64,000 nt of DNA, taken from Arctic95D-9 sp035967665. Lineage in GTDB: Bacteria; Verrucomicrobiota; Verrucomicrobiia; Verrucomicrobiales; DEV007. The stretch lies in NCBI GenBank assembly GCA_035967665.1, contig JAYWLB010000046.1, positions 1 through 64,000 of the forward strand, read 5' to 3'. The position numbers were made by a program, and so were the translations under genes. The notes under the pieces are model-generated. The model worked only from the letters and a program-made list of their open reading frames with translations. It had not been told where the DNA came from and made no database searches. This document shows, one piece after another, positions 8,190-17,166 of the stretch; position 1 is the stretch's first letter, and each line of letters begins with the position of its first letter.

Positions 8190-8220
8190 TGGCGGAGCGT
8201 GTAAGCACTCCGCCATTTTT
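8190..8220 (+). terminator. Rho-independent terminator after the aa3 oxidase genes
   Basis: TGGCGGAG at 8190-8197 pairs perfectly with CTCCGCCA at 8208-8215 across a 10-base loop and is followed by five T residues. It lies 28 bases after the subunit II stop and separates the oxidase structural genes from the heme A synthase gene. Confidence 0.85.
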
Positions 8221-8282
8221 GTTATCAGCTTCGGGATATTGTGCCCTCCGGACCTTCACGAGCGTATATGATTCGATAGAAG

Positions 8283-9401
8283 ATGAGCAATCCAATGCCT
8301 CAGACGGCGTTTAACAAATACTCAAGAGTCGTTGCGTTTTTCGCAGTGCTTCTCATTTGGTGGGGAGCGGCGACGACATCCAAGCTGGCTGGAATGGCTT
8401 TTTCCGATTGGCCTCTCAGTCTGGGATCGATCAACCCTCCGGGATGGCTCAGCTATATGGTTCCGTTTCTGGAGCACAGTCATCGTCTCCTCGCGACGCT
8501 CGTCGGACTCCTCGTTTTGGCGATGTTTTCCTGGGCTTATGTGAAAAGCGGGAAGCGCTTTCTTGAGGTTTTGACCCTCGTGATCGGCCTTGCCGTTATC
8601 TTCGCGATCTTCATCATGGCAGGGGCGGAGCGAAGTGATGTCGATAGAAAGTCCAGTTTACTGGGGCTGGGGCTGGGACTTGGTGCGATACCGTTTATCT
8701 GGCTGATTTGGAGCTGGGCGAAGCGCTCCTGGACTCTTGTTCAGAAGCTCTCGGCGTTGGCGCTTCTGATGGTGACGACACAGGCGATTTTCGGCGGACT
8801 TCGGGTTACCGAGATTTCGAATGCCTTTGCGGTGGCCCATGGATGCCTCGCTCAGGCTTTCTTTTGTCTTCTCATTCTCATTGTCATGGCGTCGGGTTCG
8901 AAGTGGGAGTCAATCGGGTTCTCCGCGTCAGGGGGCGTGCAAAAGCTAGCCCGGATGGGTAGCGTTTCGCTCGTCGCATTGGTTTCGATGCAGCTTCTTT
9001 TCGGCGCTTCGATGCGGCATTTTCATCGCGTCGGTCTTGCTGATACCGATTTGCTGAAAACAGCCGGACAGTGGATTCCGCCGTTTGATGAGCCGATCAT
9101 TATTGTGCTTTTTCTCCACAAGTGGACCGCCTTCTGTATCTTTGGACTGGTTTTGGGGCTGTGGTTGAAGCTCAGGAATGTGACACGGATTGGAAAGCAT
9201 CTTTTCGTATTGCTGCTCCTCATTGTGGGGCAGATTGTTCTCGGACTCACGGTTATTGCGACAGGTAAGCACTTCTGGCTTACCAATTTTCATGTCATCA
9301 ATGGGCTGGCGATACTCGCGGTGGCCTTCACTTTTGCAGTGAAGGCGATGAAACCGAATTCGAGCGAGGCTGAACTCGCGTGGACAGGGAAAGAGGGTTA
9401 G
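8283..9401 (+). CDS. ctaA: Heme A synthase (COX15/CtaA)
   Basis: A 372-residue integral membrane protein with about eight helices. It shows the two-fold CtaA/COX15 pattern: EHSHRLLATLVG in the first half, AHGCLAQAF at the end of that half, LHKWTAFCIFG in the second half and FHVINGLAIL near the end; these histidines are the heme ligands. It oxidises the methyl group of heme O to give heme A, the cofactor of the aa3 oxidase encoded upstream. It follows the terminator at 8190-8220, so it may have its own promoter in the roughly 60-base gap. The heme O synthase gene begins 22 bases downstream. Confidence 0.93.
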   Translation: MSNPMPQTAFNKYSRVVAFFAVLLIWWGAATTSKLAGMAFSDWPLSLGSINPPGWLSYMVPFLEHSHRLLATLVGLLVLAMFSWAYVKSGKRFLEVLTLVIGLAVIFAIFIMAGAERSDVDRKSSLLGLGLGLGAIPFIWLIWSWAKRSWTLVQKLSALALLMVTTQAIFGGLRVTEISNAFAVAHGCLAQAFFCLLILIVMASGSKWESIGFSASGGVQKLARMGSVSLVALVSMQLLFGASMRHFHRVGLADTDLLKTAGQWIPPFDEPIIIVLFLHKWTAFCIFGLVLGLWLKLRNVTRIGKHLFVLLLLIVGQIVLGLTVIATGKHFWLTNFHVINGLAILAVAFTFAVKAMKPNSSEAELAWTGKEG

Positions 9402-9423
9402 CGTGCCGGGTAGATAAACAGGA

Positions 9424-10341
9424 ATGGCAGAGTTAGAAGTGAATCCGGAATCAACCGCATCCCCACGCAACGTCGCGAGGGAGCTGCGTCGTGATGTCAT
9501 GACTCTGACGAAAGCGCGTCTGAGTATCCTTGTTGTTATCACTTCGTTGTTCGGGTTTCTCATCGCGACTAAGGACGGCGGGTTTTCGGCCGCTCTGCTT
9601 TTTCATGTCTTTCTCGGTTCCATCCTTGCCGCTTTCGGGGCCGCGGTTTTCAACCAGCTCATGGAGGTGGATGTCGATGCCCGAATGAAGCGGACTTCCG
9701 ATCGTCCACTTCCCGCCAACCGTATTCCGAGGCCTGCCGCGTTCGTGCTCGGCTGGCTGTTCTGTGCCTTCGGAATTATGCACCTGGGAGTGAAAGTGAA
9801 TGTGATGGCTTCCTCGATGGCGGGTATCACGCTCCTCACTTATCTGTTTGTTTATACGCCGATGAAACGTGTTTCCACGTTCAACACTGTGGTTGGTGCG
9901 GTATCCGGGGCTGTTCCACCCTTGATCGGCTGGACCGGGGGAGGCGGGGCGTTCTTCAGTGATGGCGCGTTGTTTTTATTCCTCCTCCTCTTCCTCTGGC
10001 AAATGCCTCACTTTGCCGCGATCAACTGGATGTATCGCGAAGAGTATGCGCTCGGAGGTTTTAAAATGTGGTCGAACGATGACGAGACGGGCGCAAAGAC
10101 AGGAAAGATTGCCCTGTTTTTCGCGGTTCTGACCTTTCTTTTCGGGGCCGTATACCCTCTGGTGAGCGATTCGCTCGACTGGTGGGGGTGTTTTGCGGGC
10201 GGCGCGCTCGGAGCGGTCATGGTTTGGTTGGCAGTCAGGTTTCTCAAGAGCGGAAAGCGAAACGATGCGAGAACCCTCTTTTTCTATACCCTGCTTTATT
10301 TGCCTTTGATGATGGTCGCTTCCTACCTCGCCTGGGCGTAA
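9424..10341 (+). CDS. ctaB: Protoheme IX farnesyltransferase (heme O synthase)
   Basis: A 305-residue UbiA-family prenyltransferase with about eight membrane helices. The first aspartate-rich motif is in NQLMEVDVDARMKRTSDRPLP (about residues 78-98, shown here only to identify it), and the second polar loop is around MPHFAAINWMYREEY. It adds a farnesyl chain to heme B to give heme O, the substrate of the preceding gene product. It lies between heme A synthase and SCO1 genes with short gaps, in a cytochrome-oxidase assembly cluster. Length and motifs are normal. Confidence 0.94.
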   Translation: MAELEVNPESTASPRNVARELRRDVMTLTKARLSILVVITSLFGFLIATKDGGFSAALLFHVFLGSILAAFGAAVFNQLMEVDVDARMKRTSDRPLPANRIPRPAAFVLGWLFCAFGIMHLGVKVNVMASSMAGITLLTYLFVYTPMKRVSTFNTVVGAVSGAVPPLIGWTGGGGAFFSDGALFLFLLLFLWQMPHFAAINWMYREEYALGGFKMWSNDDETGAKTGKIALFFAVLTFLFGAVYPLVSDSLDWWGCFAGGALGAVMVWLAVRFLKSGKRNDARTLFFYTLLYLPLMMVASYLAWA

Positions 10342-10362
10342 CTCCTTTTAAATTTCAGTTTG

Positions 10363-11070
10363 ATGGACAAAGAAGAATCCGACGTGACCCGAAATAAGCT
10401 CATCGCCTGGTGGGGGACTATCTTCGGGATTTGCTTTATTATCGTTTTTGGTTCGATTTTCGTAACCCGTGCCTATTTAATCCGGCGCGACTACGAAGAA
10501 AAGAACTGGCGTCCCCCGCACGTAGCGAAACTCGAAACCGATTTGAATGTGATCAATCGGGACGGGAAGGAAGTTTCTCTCGGGATGTTGAGGCACAAAG
10601 TTTACGTCGCAGGCTACCAGTATACGGATTGCCCTGCAGGCTGTCTCGGAATGGCGGCGATGATGAAGACTCTCGAAGAGAAGTTCGGTGATAATCCAGT
10701 CTTCAAACTCGTCTCCATCAGTGTGAACCCGAAAGACGATACGCCTGAAAAAATGGATGCGTGGGTGAAGGACAAGGGTGTCGAATCGGAAGACTGGTGG
10801 TTTCTCACCGGTGACCCTGACACGATTGCTAAATACATGATTTCGGAGTTCAAATTCTACGCCACCGAAGAAATTACGGATCCTGACATTCGTGCCTCGC
10901 AGGGACCGTTTGCTCACGATCAGCGCCTCGCACTCGTCGATGGCGATGCCAACATTCGAGGTTACTACGATGTCATGAATCCCAACCATGGTGAGTTCGA
11001 ATTCAAGAGGCTCGTCCGTGATGTCGAAATGGTCCTCAATCCTGAACTCAAGCTTTCCGACTTCGAATAG
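10363..11070 (+). CDS. SCO1/SenC copper chaperone
   Basis: The frame also allows a TTG at 10360, but the ATG at 10363 is preferred and gives 235 residues. One membrane helix (about 14-38) anchors a periplasmic thioredoxin-like domain. Copper ligands are Cys90 and Cys94 in the CPAGC motif and His185 in FAHDQR. SCO proteins deliver copper to the CuA site of oxidase subunit II or reduce its cysteines. The gene lies between heme O synthase and a DUF420 protein, the usual company of SCO1 in bacteria. Confidence 0.92.
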   Translation: MDKEESDVTRNKLIAWWGTIFGICFIIVFGSIFVTRAYLIRRDYEEKNWRPPHVAKLETDLNVINRDGKEVSLGMLRHKVYVAGYQYTDCPAGCLGMAAMMKTLEEKFGDNPVFKLVSISVNPKDDTPEKMDAWVKDKGVESEDWWFLTGDPDTIAKYMISEFKFYATEEITDPDIRASQGPFAHDQRLALVDGDANIRGYYDVMNPNHGEFEFKRLVRDVEMVLNPELKLSDFE

Positions 11071-11073
11071 ATC

Positions 11074-12189
11074 ATGGAATTACTCGCCGCTTTCAGCTAC
11101 GAATCGCTCCCGCCAATCAATGCGATTCTCAATTCTATCAGCGCAATTCTGCTCGTTACCGGAGTCCTTTTGATTAAGGCGGGGAAGAAAGAGGCGCACA
11201 AAAGAGCAATGGTCGGGGCTTTGATTTCCTCGGCGCTCTTTCTCACCTCGTATCTCATCTACCACTACACGGCCCGTCATACCACCTTCCCGAAGGAGTA
11301 TCCGGTGGCCAGAATCGTTTACCTGTCGATTCTCATTCCACATGTGATTCTCGCTGTCGTTAACCTGCCCTTCATTATTATGCTCGTGGTCGCAGCGTTC
11401 CGCGGGAATTTTGAGAAACATAAAAAGCTCGCCCGTTTCACCTGCCCTTCATGGCTTTTTGTGTCCGTTACCGGAGTTATTATCTACCTGATGATTTACC
11501 AGTGGTTTCCTCCATCAACGGATTCTGCGGATTCAGCGGTCAATCCTTCCGGTCCTTCTGAAAAGGTTGAGGCACTTTCCGGGGCAACACGATTGGGTGA
11601 TATCGTATACGAGTCAACTTTGCATGAGGTGAAGGCTCAAGCCGGTCAGGACCGGGTCGAGGTGTCCTTTAAAATCAGCAACAAAGGGAAGGAACCTGTA
11701 AAGGTCACTCAAATGGATTCGGGGTGCGCCTGTTTAGCTGTTGAAATCAGTGAGAATCCCATCTCCGCAGGTGGAACGGCAATCATCACCGGCGTCTTTG
11801 ATACTTCAAAAATGCGGGGAAGCACTGAGAAAAAGATCACCGTATCAACGGAGGGTCAGAAGCATCCCGTCTTTTTGAAGACAAAAATTCACATCGACCC
11901 TCTCTATGATGTCATCGAGAGCATGACAACCTGGAGCGTGGGCTCGAATCCCGAGCCGAAGATTGTGAAGTTCAACGTAAAGCGTTCCAAGCCGATTCAT
12001 GTTCTCGGAGCCGAGAGCATGCGGAAAGAAGTCGCGTGTGAAGTTCTCGAGGTAGAGAAGGGAAGAGAATATCATCTCAAGTTGACACCGGATTCAACCG
12101 CGGAAACGCTTTTGGGATTTGTCAGGATAGAGACCGATTGCGAAATTGAGCAACTGGCCCGTCCGCTCGCCTACTTCTCGATTCAATGA
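11074..12189 (+). CDS. DUF420 membrane protein fused to a DUF1573 domain
   Basis: A 371-residue two-part protein. Residues 1 to about 148 form four or five membrane helices with the conserved His-containing segments of DUF420 (HKRAMVGALISSALFLTSYL, the HYTARHT loop and FEKHKKLARFT), a family often found beside SCO1 and ctaB. After a Ser/Pro-rich linker, residues about 170-270 match the Ig-like DUF1573 pattern, including ISNKGKEPVKVTQMDSGCAC and a glycine-rich turn before FDTSKMRG. By topology the DUF1573 part is probably periplasmic. It starts 3 bases after SCO1, so it is likely cotranscribed. A role in oxidase assembly is inferred from position only. Confidence 0.82.
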   Translation: MELLAAFSYESLPPINAILNSISAILLVTGVLLIKAGKKEAHKRAMVGALISSALFLTSYLIYHYTARHTTFPKEYPVARIVYLSILIPHVILAVVNLPFIIMLVVAAFRGNFEKHKKLARFTCPSWLFVSVTGVIIYLMIYQWFPPSTDSADSAVNPSGPSEKVEALSGATRLGDIVYESTLHEVKAQAGQDRVEVSFKISNKGKEPVKVTQMDSGCACLAVEISENPISAGGTAIITGVFDTSKMRGSTEKKITVSTEGQKHPVFLKTKIHIDPLYDVIESMTTWSVGSNPEPKIVKFNVKRSKPIHVLGAESMRKEVACEVLEVEKGREYHLKLTPDSTAETLLGFVRIETDCEIEQLARPLAYFSIQ

Positions 12190-12620
12190 TGGGAAAACAG
12201 ATTGCCGCTATTCTCGGGATATCGTTCGTTGTCGCGATCATCTCTGCGGCGGTTCATCCTTCTCGCCCTCCTTTCTTTCAGGTCGAAAGCGCGGAAACCC
12301 TGCGCTGGCAGATTGATATTGAAAAGGCGAATCAGCTCGCCGCAGCTGGTGAGGTCCTCTGGGTTGATGCCCGGAGCCGTGAGAAGTTTGAGGAATCCCA
12401 CATTGAGGGGGCGATCCTGCTCAATGTTGATGAATGGGGGGATCTCATGTTTCAAAACATGGACTCTCTTCAGGCCGCACTCGGGACTCCTGTTGTCGTC
12501 TATTGCGACGGAACCCGCTGTGAAAAAAGTCAGGATGTCTCTGTAAGGCTCCGGGAACTCCTCGGGCTCGATCCTGTCTATGTGCTCAAAGGCGACTGGC
12601 GGGAGGTTAAGCGAAACTGA
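12186..12620 (+). CDS. Membrane-anchored rhodanese-like sulfurtransferase
   Basis: A 144-residue protein with an N-terminal hydrophobic segment (about 5-20) and a rhodanese domain. The active-site cysteine is in VVVYCDGTRCEKS; WVDARSREKFEESHIEGA matches the CH2A region of the fold. The ATG overlaps the stop of the DUF420-DUF1573 gene by four bases (ATGA), implying translational coupling. Single-domain rhodaneses carry sulfur as a persulfide, or act in cyanide or redox chemistry; the actual substrate is unknown. It is the last gene of the plus-strand respiratory block and faces the minus-strand transporter operon. Confidence 0.82.
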   Translation: MMGKQIAAILGISFVVAIISAAVHPSRPPFFQVESAETLRWQIDIEKANQLAAAGEVLWVDARSREKFEESHIEGAILLNVDEWGDLMFQNMDSLQAALGTPVVVYCDGTRCEKSQDVSVRLRELLGLDPVYVLKGDWREVKRN

Positions 12621-12650
12621 ACAGGGTCAGGTCATTGACATAACCCTGTT
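12620..12650. terminator. Inverted repeat between convergent genes
   Basis: AACAGGGT at 12620-12627 pairs with ACCCTGTT at 12643-12650, and an inner GTCA-T-TGAC palindrome lies between. The repeat sits between the stops of the rhodanese gene and the convergent TctCB gene, where a bidirectional terminator would be expected. There is no T-run, so Rho-independent action is uncertain. Confidence 0.45.
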
Positions 12651-12664
12651 GGATCACCGGAAAA

Positions 12665-14044
12665 TCACGGAAGTGGGATCGTGAATACTTTCGTGAAAAC
12701 GAATTCAGCTCCGAACCCGGTGAGGAGGGCCAGCTGCGCGAGCACTGGAAGGTATTTGCGTTCCCATCCCGACATGATTCCCCCGACCGCGAAGACCATG
12801 AGGATGGAGGCAATCGCGAAGGGAATCGGAGTGGCGACGAGAGAAACGACGTAAACGATGAGAGCAAGGAAACAGGCCGCGGCCCGACCGGGGCGTTTCG
12901 TGAAAGGGATTTCATCGCCGGGAACTTCGGTGGTTGCCGGTATCGGGCTTTTCCGGTTGTGATAGGCTTCTACGAGAACAGCGAGCAACAGCGCCAGAAC
13001 GATGAGTTGGACGTAGAGTGCGAAATTCGGGACGTTCTTTTCCTGCTGAACGACGACGGACTGGAATCCCTTCACTGTCGCGTCGATGCTTTTCTCCACT
13101 TCTTTGCCGCGCAGAAAGGTGGGGTCGATGCGGAGCCGTTTCATTTCGCTTTGAGCGATCTCCGTGGCCATCGTTTTTTCAAGAACATCAGCGAGGAACT
13201 TTTGAACCTCAGGCGGGGTGCCTTTCGGAGCCCACCAGTAGTAGGCATTGCTGAAGGTGACAGGAATACCCTGCTCGATTGTTGTCTTTGTGTCAGGAAT
13301 CGCGGGATGTCGTTCCTCTTCAAAAACAGCGAGGGCTTTCACGTTCCGGTCCGCCGGGGAGTCATCGGAGTCGCGAAAATCGAGATACTCCGAGAGTGAG
13401 AAAATGCCTGCATTGAGATGCCCTCCGATAAGTCGATTGTAGCGGTCTGCACCGCCGTCAGCAGAGACGATGCTGAACTGGGCACCGGGGACGGCTTTCT
13501 CCAACTGGAGGGTGATGAAGTAAGCGGCTGATCCGACGTTGGCTCCGAAGGTCAGCGTTTTCGGATCTTTGGCGGCGGCATTGAGGAGTGAGAGCAAATC
13601 GGGATAGGGGCAATCCTCCCGCACCATAACGATCATGGTGTTCTTCGCGGTCTGGGCGAACTTGTCGAAGTCATCCGGCCCGAAAGCGACTGTGCCGGCC
13701 AGTTTGGAACTGATCATGGAAGTGTGATGACAGAGAACGCGGTAACCGTCGGGGCGGCTGTCTTTGACTTCACGGCTGCCGATCGTGCCACCACCTCCGG
13801 GGATGTTGATGACCGCGAGGGGAACGTCAAGTAATTGGCCCTCCTCGATGCCCTGTTGGATGACGCGTCTCACGAAGGTATCGGACCCCCCGCCGGCGGG
13901 GTAGGGAACGACGACTTCGATGGGCTTTGAGGGAAAGGTTTTGTCTTTCCCTTTGAGGTGTTTCCCCGTCCACCAAATCGCGAGAGCGGCGATGATGATG
14001 CCGGTGACGAGATGCCACGCCGTTGTCAGCTTTTTCCGCTTCAT
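12665..14044 (-). CDS. Fused TctC (solute-binding) and TctB (small membrane) transporter protein
   Basis: A 459-residue protein joining two subunits of a tripartite tricarboxylate transporter that are usually separate. An N-terminal helix (about 10-27) is an uncleaved anchor or signal. Residues about 35-330 are a TctC/Bug-type binding domain, with VVPYPAGGGSDTF, INIPGGGGTIGS and the YWWAPKGTPPEVQ segment. From about 343 to the end there are four hydrophobic helices in the pattern of TctB. The binding domain would be held at the membrane surface beside its own small subunit. The gene overlaps tctA by four bases. The substrate is unknown; the sulfatase in the operon suggests a desulfated organic acid or sugar acid. 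Confidence 0.85.
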   Translation of the reverse strand: MKRKKLTTAWHLVTGIIIAALAIWWTGKHLKGKDKTFPSKPIEVVVPYPAGGGSDTFVRRVIQQGIEEGQLLDVPLAVINIPGGGGTIGSREVKDSRPDGYRVLCHHTSMISSKLAGTVAFGPDDFDKFAQTAKNTMIVMVREDCPYPDLLSLLNAAAKDPKTLTFGANVGSAAYFITLQLEKAVPGAQFSIVSADGGADRYNRLIGGHLNAGIFSLSEYLDFRDSDDSPADRNVKALAVFEEERHPAIPDTKTTIEQGIPVTFSNAYYWWAPKGTPPEVQKFLADVLEKTMATEIAQSEMKRLRIDPTFLRGKEVEKSIDATVKGFQSVVVQQEKNVPNFALYVQLIVLALLLAVLVEAYHNRKSPIPATTEVPGDEIPFTKRPGRAAACFLALIVYVVSLVATPIPFAIASILMVFAVGGIMSGWERKYLPVLAQLALLTGFGAEFVFTKVFTIPLP

Positions 14045-15573
14045 GAGTGCCCTGCCTCCGGTGATGTGTTCTTTGAGATAAGCGATTTAATGGCGGGTAA
14101 AAACAGCATCAACAGTGCGATGATGACGAAGAAAAGGGAAATCGGTTGGGTCACGATGGGGGCGTAGCTTCCGTTCGAGGCCTGGAGACCGAGGCTCAGA
14201 TTCTTTTCGGCAATGGGCCCGAGGACGAAACCAATCACAAACGGGGCCAGTGGAATGCGAAAGCTTTCGAGACAGAATCCGAGCAATCCGAAACCTAACA
14301 TGACGTAAATATCAAAGACCCGGTTGGAGAGCGCGTAGGAGCCGATTACGGCAAAACAGAGAATCAGAGGGAGAAGATACGGGCGTGGAACCCGGACGAG
14401 ACGGGCGAGCCGCTTCATCGAGGCGAACATGATTACCGCCATGGCGATGTTGGCGAGAAACATCGCTCCCATGATGGTGTAAACCATGTCGGGGCTTTGC
14501 TCGAAGAGCCGCGGGCCGGGCTGGAGCCCGTGAACGATCAGTGCGCCTAACAGAACCACTTCCATGACGCTGCCGGGAAGTCCCATCGCGATGAGCGGGA
14601 TGAGGGCGCCTCCGATTGTGGCGTTGTTTGCCGACTCGGCCGCGACCACTCCGGCTTCGTGTCCGGTACCGAATTTTTCAGGTGTCTTTGAGACGCTCTT
14701 GGCGACGGAGTAGGCGGTGACGGATCCGATGTTGCCCCCGATCCCGGGAAGGATTCCAATCCAGGTTCCGATGACGGAGGAACGCAGCATGTTCAAGGCG
14801 TGCGTTTTAATGTCCCTGAGCCCGACGAGGACGCGGTTGTTGCCGATCTCGATGGGCTTCTTCTTTTTCTCAATCTCGATGATGTCCCTCAGGATCTGGT
14901 TCACTGCGAAGAGTCCGATGAGGACGGGCATGTGTTCGAATCCGGCGTTCATTTCTGTGATCCCGAAGGTCATTCGCGGATTCCCCGTCGCCGCGACCAG
15001 TCCCGGCATGGAGAGGAGAATGCCGAAGAATCCGGAAAAGAGCGAACGCCAAAGCGAGTTGCCGCCAATCGTGGCGATCAGTACCAGCGCCATAAGGACG
15101 AGCGAAAAGTATTCGAAGTATCCGAATCTGGAGGAGAGGCGGGCGATCGGTTCGGTCAGAAGAATGAGAAAGAGCCAGGAAATCATCCCTCCGGCGGTAG
15201 AGGACATCACACCGAGACCGAGCGCTTTTCCCGGCTGGCCGTCGCGAGCCATGGGGTACCCGTCCAGAGTTGTTACGATTGAGGCGGGGGTTCCCGGCAT
15301 TCGCAGGAGCGTAGCGGTGATGAGTCCCCCGCTGACGGCACCGACGTAGACGGAGATCAAAAAGGCCATCGAGAGTAACTTGTCCTGCCCATAGGTCAGC
15401 GGCAGCATCAGCGCGATGAGCATGGTCCCGGTAAGGCCTGGAACCGCTCCCACAAAGATTCCGAGGGCGGTCCCGAAGATGATGAGAACCAGCCCGAGCG
15501 GGCTGAAAATGTGATCAATCGCCTCGCCGAAGGGCGTGGCTGCTGATAAGAGTGGTAAGAGACTGTCAAACAT
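14041..15573 (-). CDS. tctA: Tripartite tricarboxylate transporter large permease TctA
   Basis: A 510-residue polytopic membrane protein of the TctA family. Hallmarks are GAVPGLTGTMLIALMLPLTY (about 43-62), the second repeat GILPGIGGNIGSVTAY with a matching helical hairpin, GLGVMSSTAGG and GLPGSVMEVVLLGAL. It is the sodium- or proton-coupled transport channel that works with TctB and a periplasmic TctC binding protein. Its stop overlaps the fused TctCB gene start by four bases, and its start overlaps the sulfatase stop by one base, so the three genes are almost certainly translated from one mRNA. Confidence 0.95.
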   Translation of the reverse strand: MFDSLLPLLSAATPFGEAIDHIFSPLGLVLIIFGTALGIFVGAVPGLTGTMLIALMLPLTYGQDKLLSMAFLISVYVGAVSGGLITATLLRMPGTPASIVTTLDGYPMARDGQPGKALGLGVMSSTAGGMISWLFLILLTEPIARLSSRFGYFEYFSLVLMALVLIATIGGNSLWRSLFSGFFGILLSMPGLVAATGNPRMTFGITEMNAGFEHMPVLIGLFAVNQILRDIIEIEKKKKPIEIGNNRVLVGLRDIKTHALNMLRSSVIGTWIGILPGIGGNIGSVTAYSVAKSVSKTPEKFGTGHEAGVVAAESANNATIGGALIPLIAMGLPGSVMEVVLLGALIVHGLQPGPRLFEQSPDMVYTIMGAMFLANIAMAVIMFASMKRLARLVRVPRPYLLPLILCFAVIGSYALSNRVFDIYVMLGFGLLGFCLESFRIPLAPFVIGFVLGPIAEKNLSLGLQASNGSYAPIVTQPISLFFVIIALLMLFLPAIKSLISKNTSPEAGHS

Positions 15574-17030
15574 TAACGGGCCTCAGCATAGTGAGTTGAG
15601 GAGTGATGACCAGTCTTGACTCGCCATTCGAAAAGTTCGAGGAGGAGCGCGTTCTTCGTTTCGAGGTGATCGGGGGAGTTCCAGAGATTGGTCTGCTCGT
15701 CCGGATCGTTAATGAGGTCGAAGAGTTGGCCTTCGCTCTTTCCATCGAGTTCGTCGCTGCCCGCGATATGGACGAGTTTCCATTTCCTGCTCCGGATCAT
15801 GGTCTGGTAGTCGGCGGAAACAAAATTCCCGTCGCGGCAGCCTTCGGCGAAAACAAAGTCGCGGCCTTTCCAGGTTTCGTCTTCGAGGAGCGCCGGCATC
15901 AGAGAGCGGGCTGTGAAATTTGCAGGAACTTCGCAGCCGGCCAGTTCGAGAATGGTGGGTCCGAGATCAAAAAGCGAAGTGAGCTCGTCGATCTTCCGCC
16001 CGCCTTTTCCAAAGCGGCCATTCGATGACCAGACAATTGTCGGCATGCGGGTGACCTGCTCGTAGAAAGTCCATTTCTGTGAATGCCCGTGATCGGTGAG
16101 GCAGTCCCCGTGATCACTTGTGAAGATGATCACTGAATTCTCGAGGTAACCCTGCTCGTCGAGAGACTCGATGATCTCCCCGATCTTTGTATCGATCATG
16201 GTGACGTTCGCGAGGTAGTGGCGGCGTTGATCGAGACGTTGTTGTTCGGTTGGAGCGAGAGGCAGAACGACGGAGTCGTGATCGACCTCGTTGTTGTGCT
16301 TTCGCATTGCCTGATAGGCGGCGGGTTGGTTTTCGAGATCCTCATCTGTGAGTGGCTGCAGCGGAATCTCGCGGTCGGCGTATTCGGCGAGAGCGGCCGG
16401 GGTCGGGTCGTAGGGCGGGTGCGGGCCGGGGAATCCGATTTGGAGAAAAAGCGGGTCCTCTTTGGGATGGGTCTTCAGCCACCACTTTGTGAGATCACCC
16501 ACAAAATTGTCTGACTGGGTTTCTTCCGGCAGGTCCCAGGTGAAAGCTCCGAGTCGGTCGGCGTAGTCTTCGCGCTCCCGATAGGTGACGCGCTGCTGTT
16601 TGGTAAGACCGCGGGCCGCGAGGGCTTTATCCCATTCGTCGAAAAAGTAGCGCCCCTCGAGATAGCGGTCCTTGTTTTCAACCACGTAGCGCTCGTGAAA
16701 TCCACAGGGGGTGGTGAAGGGAAAGGTGTGCATCTTCCCTGCGTTGACGCAGTGGTATCCGGAATCAGCGAGATCACTGATCCAGCTTTTGGTCCAGCGA
16801 TCGGCGTTTTTGAGGATCCCGTTGGTGTGGGGGTATTGTCCCGTGAAAAGGCTGGCCCGCGATGGCGCGCAGCTCGGCGCGGTGACGTGGCAGTTCGTGA
16901 AAGTGACCCCTTCGTTGACGAGTCGATCGAGGTGGGGCGTGTCGACATGGGGAAAACCGAGGGCGTTGATCGTATCAAAGCGCTGCTGATCCGTGATGAT
17001 GAAAATGAGGTTGGGTCGGCTCTGATCCAT
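15573..17030 (-). CDS. Sulfatase (type I, formylglycine-dependent)
   Basis: A 485-residue protein of the sulfatase/alkaline phosphatase fold. The formylglycine motif CAPSR is at residues 54-58, followed by ASLFTGQ. Metal-binding blocks include ITDQQRFD near the N-terminus and TSDHGDCLTDHG (the second Asp-His pair). No signal peptide is visible; the protein begins directly with the first beta strand, so it may act in the cytoplasm after import. It is first in an operon with tctA and the fused tctCB, which suggests that the transporter takes up a sulfated compound or its product. An anaerobic-type maturase is not in the window. Substrate specificity cannot be read from the sequence. Confidence 0.9.
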   Translation of the reverse strand: MDQSRPNLIFIITDQQRFDTINALGFPHVDTPHLDRLVNEGVTFTNCHVTAPSCAPSRASLFTGQYPHTNGILKNADRWTKSWISDLADSGYHCVNAGKMHTFPFTTPCGFHERYVVENKDRYLEGRYFFDEWDKALAARGLTKQQRVTYREREDYADRLGAFTWDLPEETQSDNFVGDLTKWWLKTHPKEDPLFLQIGFPGPHPPYDPTPAALAEYADREIPLQPLTDEDLENQPAAYQAMRKHNNEVDHDSVVLPLAPTEQQRLDQRRHYLANVTMIDTKIGEIIESLDEQGYLENSVIIFTSDHGDCLTDHGHSQKWTFYEQVTRMPTIVWSSNGRFGKGGRKIDELTSLFDLGPTILELAGCEVPANFTARSLMPALLEDETWKGRDFVFAEGCRDGNFVSADYQTMIRSRKWKLVHIAGSDELDGKSEGQLFDLINDPDEQTNLWNSPDHLETKNALLLELFEWRVKTGHHSSTHYAEAR

Positions 17031-17166
17031 AGCTTGGTGTGGCAGGGCACAGTTGTAGCGGTAACTGCACGGGGCATCAATTCCGCGTTTGATGATTTTA
17101 AGGTAACAAATGGAGGTGAAACCGGTTATACGATTCGGGGTTCATCAACTGCCGTTGAATTAATTT

